NCBI GenBank assembly: GCA_945861815.1 | Contig: CAMAVV010000104.1 | Span: 1-6,121 of the forward strand | Direction of reading: 5' to 3' | Source of the DNA: Thermoflexus hugenholtzii JAD2 | Lineage (GTDB): Bacteria > Chloroflexota > Dehalococcoidia > SHYB01 | Length of the DNA stretch: 6,121 nt | In this document: piece by piece, positions 5,376 to 6,121 of the stretch | How the letters are laid out: every line of letters begins with the position of its first letter | How positions within the stretch are numbered: position 1 is the first letter of the stretch | Made by a program: the position numbers and the translations under genes | The notes under the pieces: model-generated | Seen by the model: only the letters and a program-made list of their open reading frames with translations | Databases searched by the model: none | What the model was told of the DNA's origin: nothing

Positions 5376-6121
5376 ACGACGTTACGCAGGCGCGAAACAA
5401 CGTCACGCTCCCCGCGACGAGTGCGCCTAAAACGCCAACAGCGTAGCACAGGGTGACTGCCGCACCGATGTCGCGCGCCACAGGTTCGCGAAGGCCCTCG
5501 CCCAGGAGATAGTGCCCAGGCTTTCCCAGGGCAACCCCCAGCAGTCCGGATGCCGCGCTCATCGTCCAGCCCGCATTCGGACTGGCCGTCAGCCCGTGGT
5601 CGCGCCGCATGACCGACCAGCCGCGCCGCGCATCTACCTTTCTGACCACACCTGCCGCAAGCAACAGCAACGCGCTGATGCGCGATGGCAAAAAGTTCAG
5701 CCCATCGTCCAGGCGCGCCGAGGCTTTGCCCAGCCATTCGTACTTTTCCCGATAGCCGATCATACTGTCGAGAGTATTCACGACACGATAGCAATACGCC
5801 CCCGGCAGGCCGAAGACGGCGAACGCAATCCAGGGCGCGACGAAACTATCCGTCGTATTCTCCGCGACCGACTCGATAGCCGCCCCCGCCGCTTGTGACT
5901 TCGATAACTTCGAAGTATCGCGGCTCACCAGGCTGCGCAAATCGCGCCGCGCCGCATCAACATCGCCCTGGGAGAGAACTTCTTCGACTTGCTTCCCCGC
6001 CTTGCCAAGGCCGCGCACGGTGAAGACGCTTCGCAGCATAATCGCGCCGACGAGCACATATGCAACCGGGCTCGCTTGCCGGAGGCCAAAGGCTGCTGCG
6101 CCGATGAGCGCGCCAAAGAAA
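5374..6121 (-). CDS. cbiB: Adenosylcobinamide-phosphate synthase CbiB (membrane protein), N-terminus beyond the window
   Basis: The frame is open from the right window edge to TAG 5374, giving 248 complete codons. CbiB is usually about 310-320 residues, so roughly the first 65-75 are missing. It is an integral membrane ligase joining adenosylcobyric acid to aminopropanol phosphate (or aminopropanol). Visible signatures, numbered from the first complete codon, are SRDTSKLSKSQAAGAAIESVAENTTDSF (about 66-93), the hydrophobic segment VAPWIAFAVFGLPGAY, RVVNTLDSMIGY (about 112-123), ARLDDGLNFLPSRISALLLL (about 135-154), RDHGLTASPNAGWTMSAASGLLGVALG (about 173-199) and a final hydrophobic helix near 219-241. 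Further hydrophobic helices lie in residues 1-32. The GTG at 6057 is only an internal Val and not the start. It is the most upstream operon gene visible, so the operon promoter or any cobalamin riboswitch lies to the right. In Pseudomonas naming this protein is CobD. Confidence 0.95.
   Translation of the reverse strand, partial: FFGALIGAAAFGLRQASPVAYVLVGAIMLRSVFTVRGLGKAGKQVEEVLSQGDVDAARRDLRSLVSRDTSKLSKSQAAGAAIESVAENTTDSFVAPWIAFAVFGLPGAYCYRVVNTLDSMIGYREKYEWLGKASARLDDGLNFLPSRISALLLLAAGVVRKVDARRGWSVMRRDHGLTASPNAGWTMSAASGLLGVALGKPGHYLLGEGLREPVARDIGAAVTLCYAVGVLGALVAGSVTLFRACVTS

Noticed and set aside
5102..5794. 230-codon minus-strand open frame across the cbiB-cobD boundary
   Set aside because: It is an out-of-frame shadow of two well-supported genes, with low-complexity Arg/Cys-rich translation and no domain.
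1..6121. CRISPR arrays, tRNA or rRNA genes, insertion sequences, a cobalamin riboswitch
   Set aside because: No repeat-spacer pattern, structural RNA signature, transposase frame or terminal inverted repeats were seen. A riboswitch would be expected upstream of the operon, beyond the right edge.

Overview
The window is mostly a tightly packed cobalamin (vitamin B12) late-assembly operon on the minus strand, about positions 636 to the right edge. In the direction of transcription the order is cbiB (5' end cut by the window edge), cobD (L-threonine-O-3-phosphate decarboxylase), cobC (alpha-ribazole phosphatase type), cobQ/cbiP (cobyric acid synthase), cobU and pduX (L-threonine kinase). Neighbouring genes overlap by 4, 4, 11 and 8 bp or are 7 bp apart, so they very probably share one mRNA and are translationally coupled.

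Together the genes cover the whole (R)-1-aminopropan-2-ol phosphate branch. PduX phosphorylates L-threonine, CobD decarboxylates it to aminopropanol phosphate, and CbiB joins that to the cobyric acid made by CobQ. CobU then activates the product to adenosylcobinamide-GDP, and the CobC-type phosphatase would act in the nucleotide loop branch. The window contains no cobS, cobT, corrin-ring genes or cobalamin riboswitch. The operon promoter must lie beyond the right edge.

The left 700 bp is different. A partial ArsR/SdpR-type repressor gene runs off the left edge on the minus strand. It is preceded by a TTGACA box inside a perfect 6-bp-arm inverted repeat, a likely autoregulatory operator. About 200 bp of intergenic DNA separates it from a divergent plus-strand short-chain dehydrogenase (SDR) start. 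That start has a good promoter and Shine-Dalgarno site, but only the first 56 codons remain, and they meet the 3' end of pduX tail to tail. This looks like an old recombination junction at the end of the B12 operon.

The organism is a bacterium with a fairly GC-rich genome and ordinary Shine-Dalgarno starts, including GTG starts. A Chloroflexota (Dehalococcoidia-like) source would fit the gene style, but this is only a guess. I see no undescribed system here. The most unusual point is the SDR/pduX junction.
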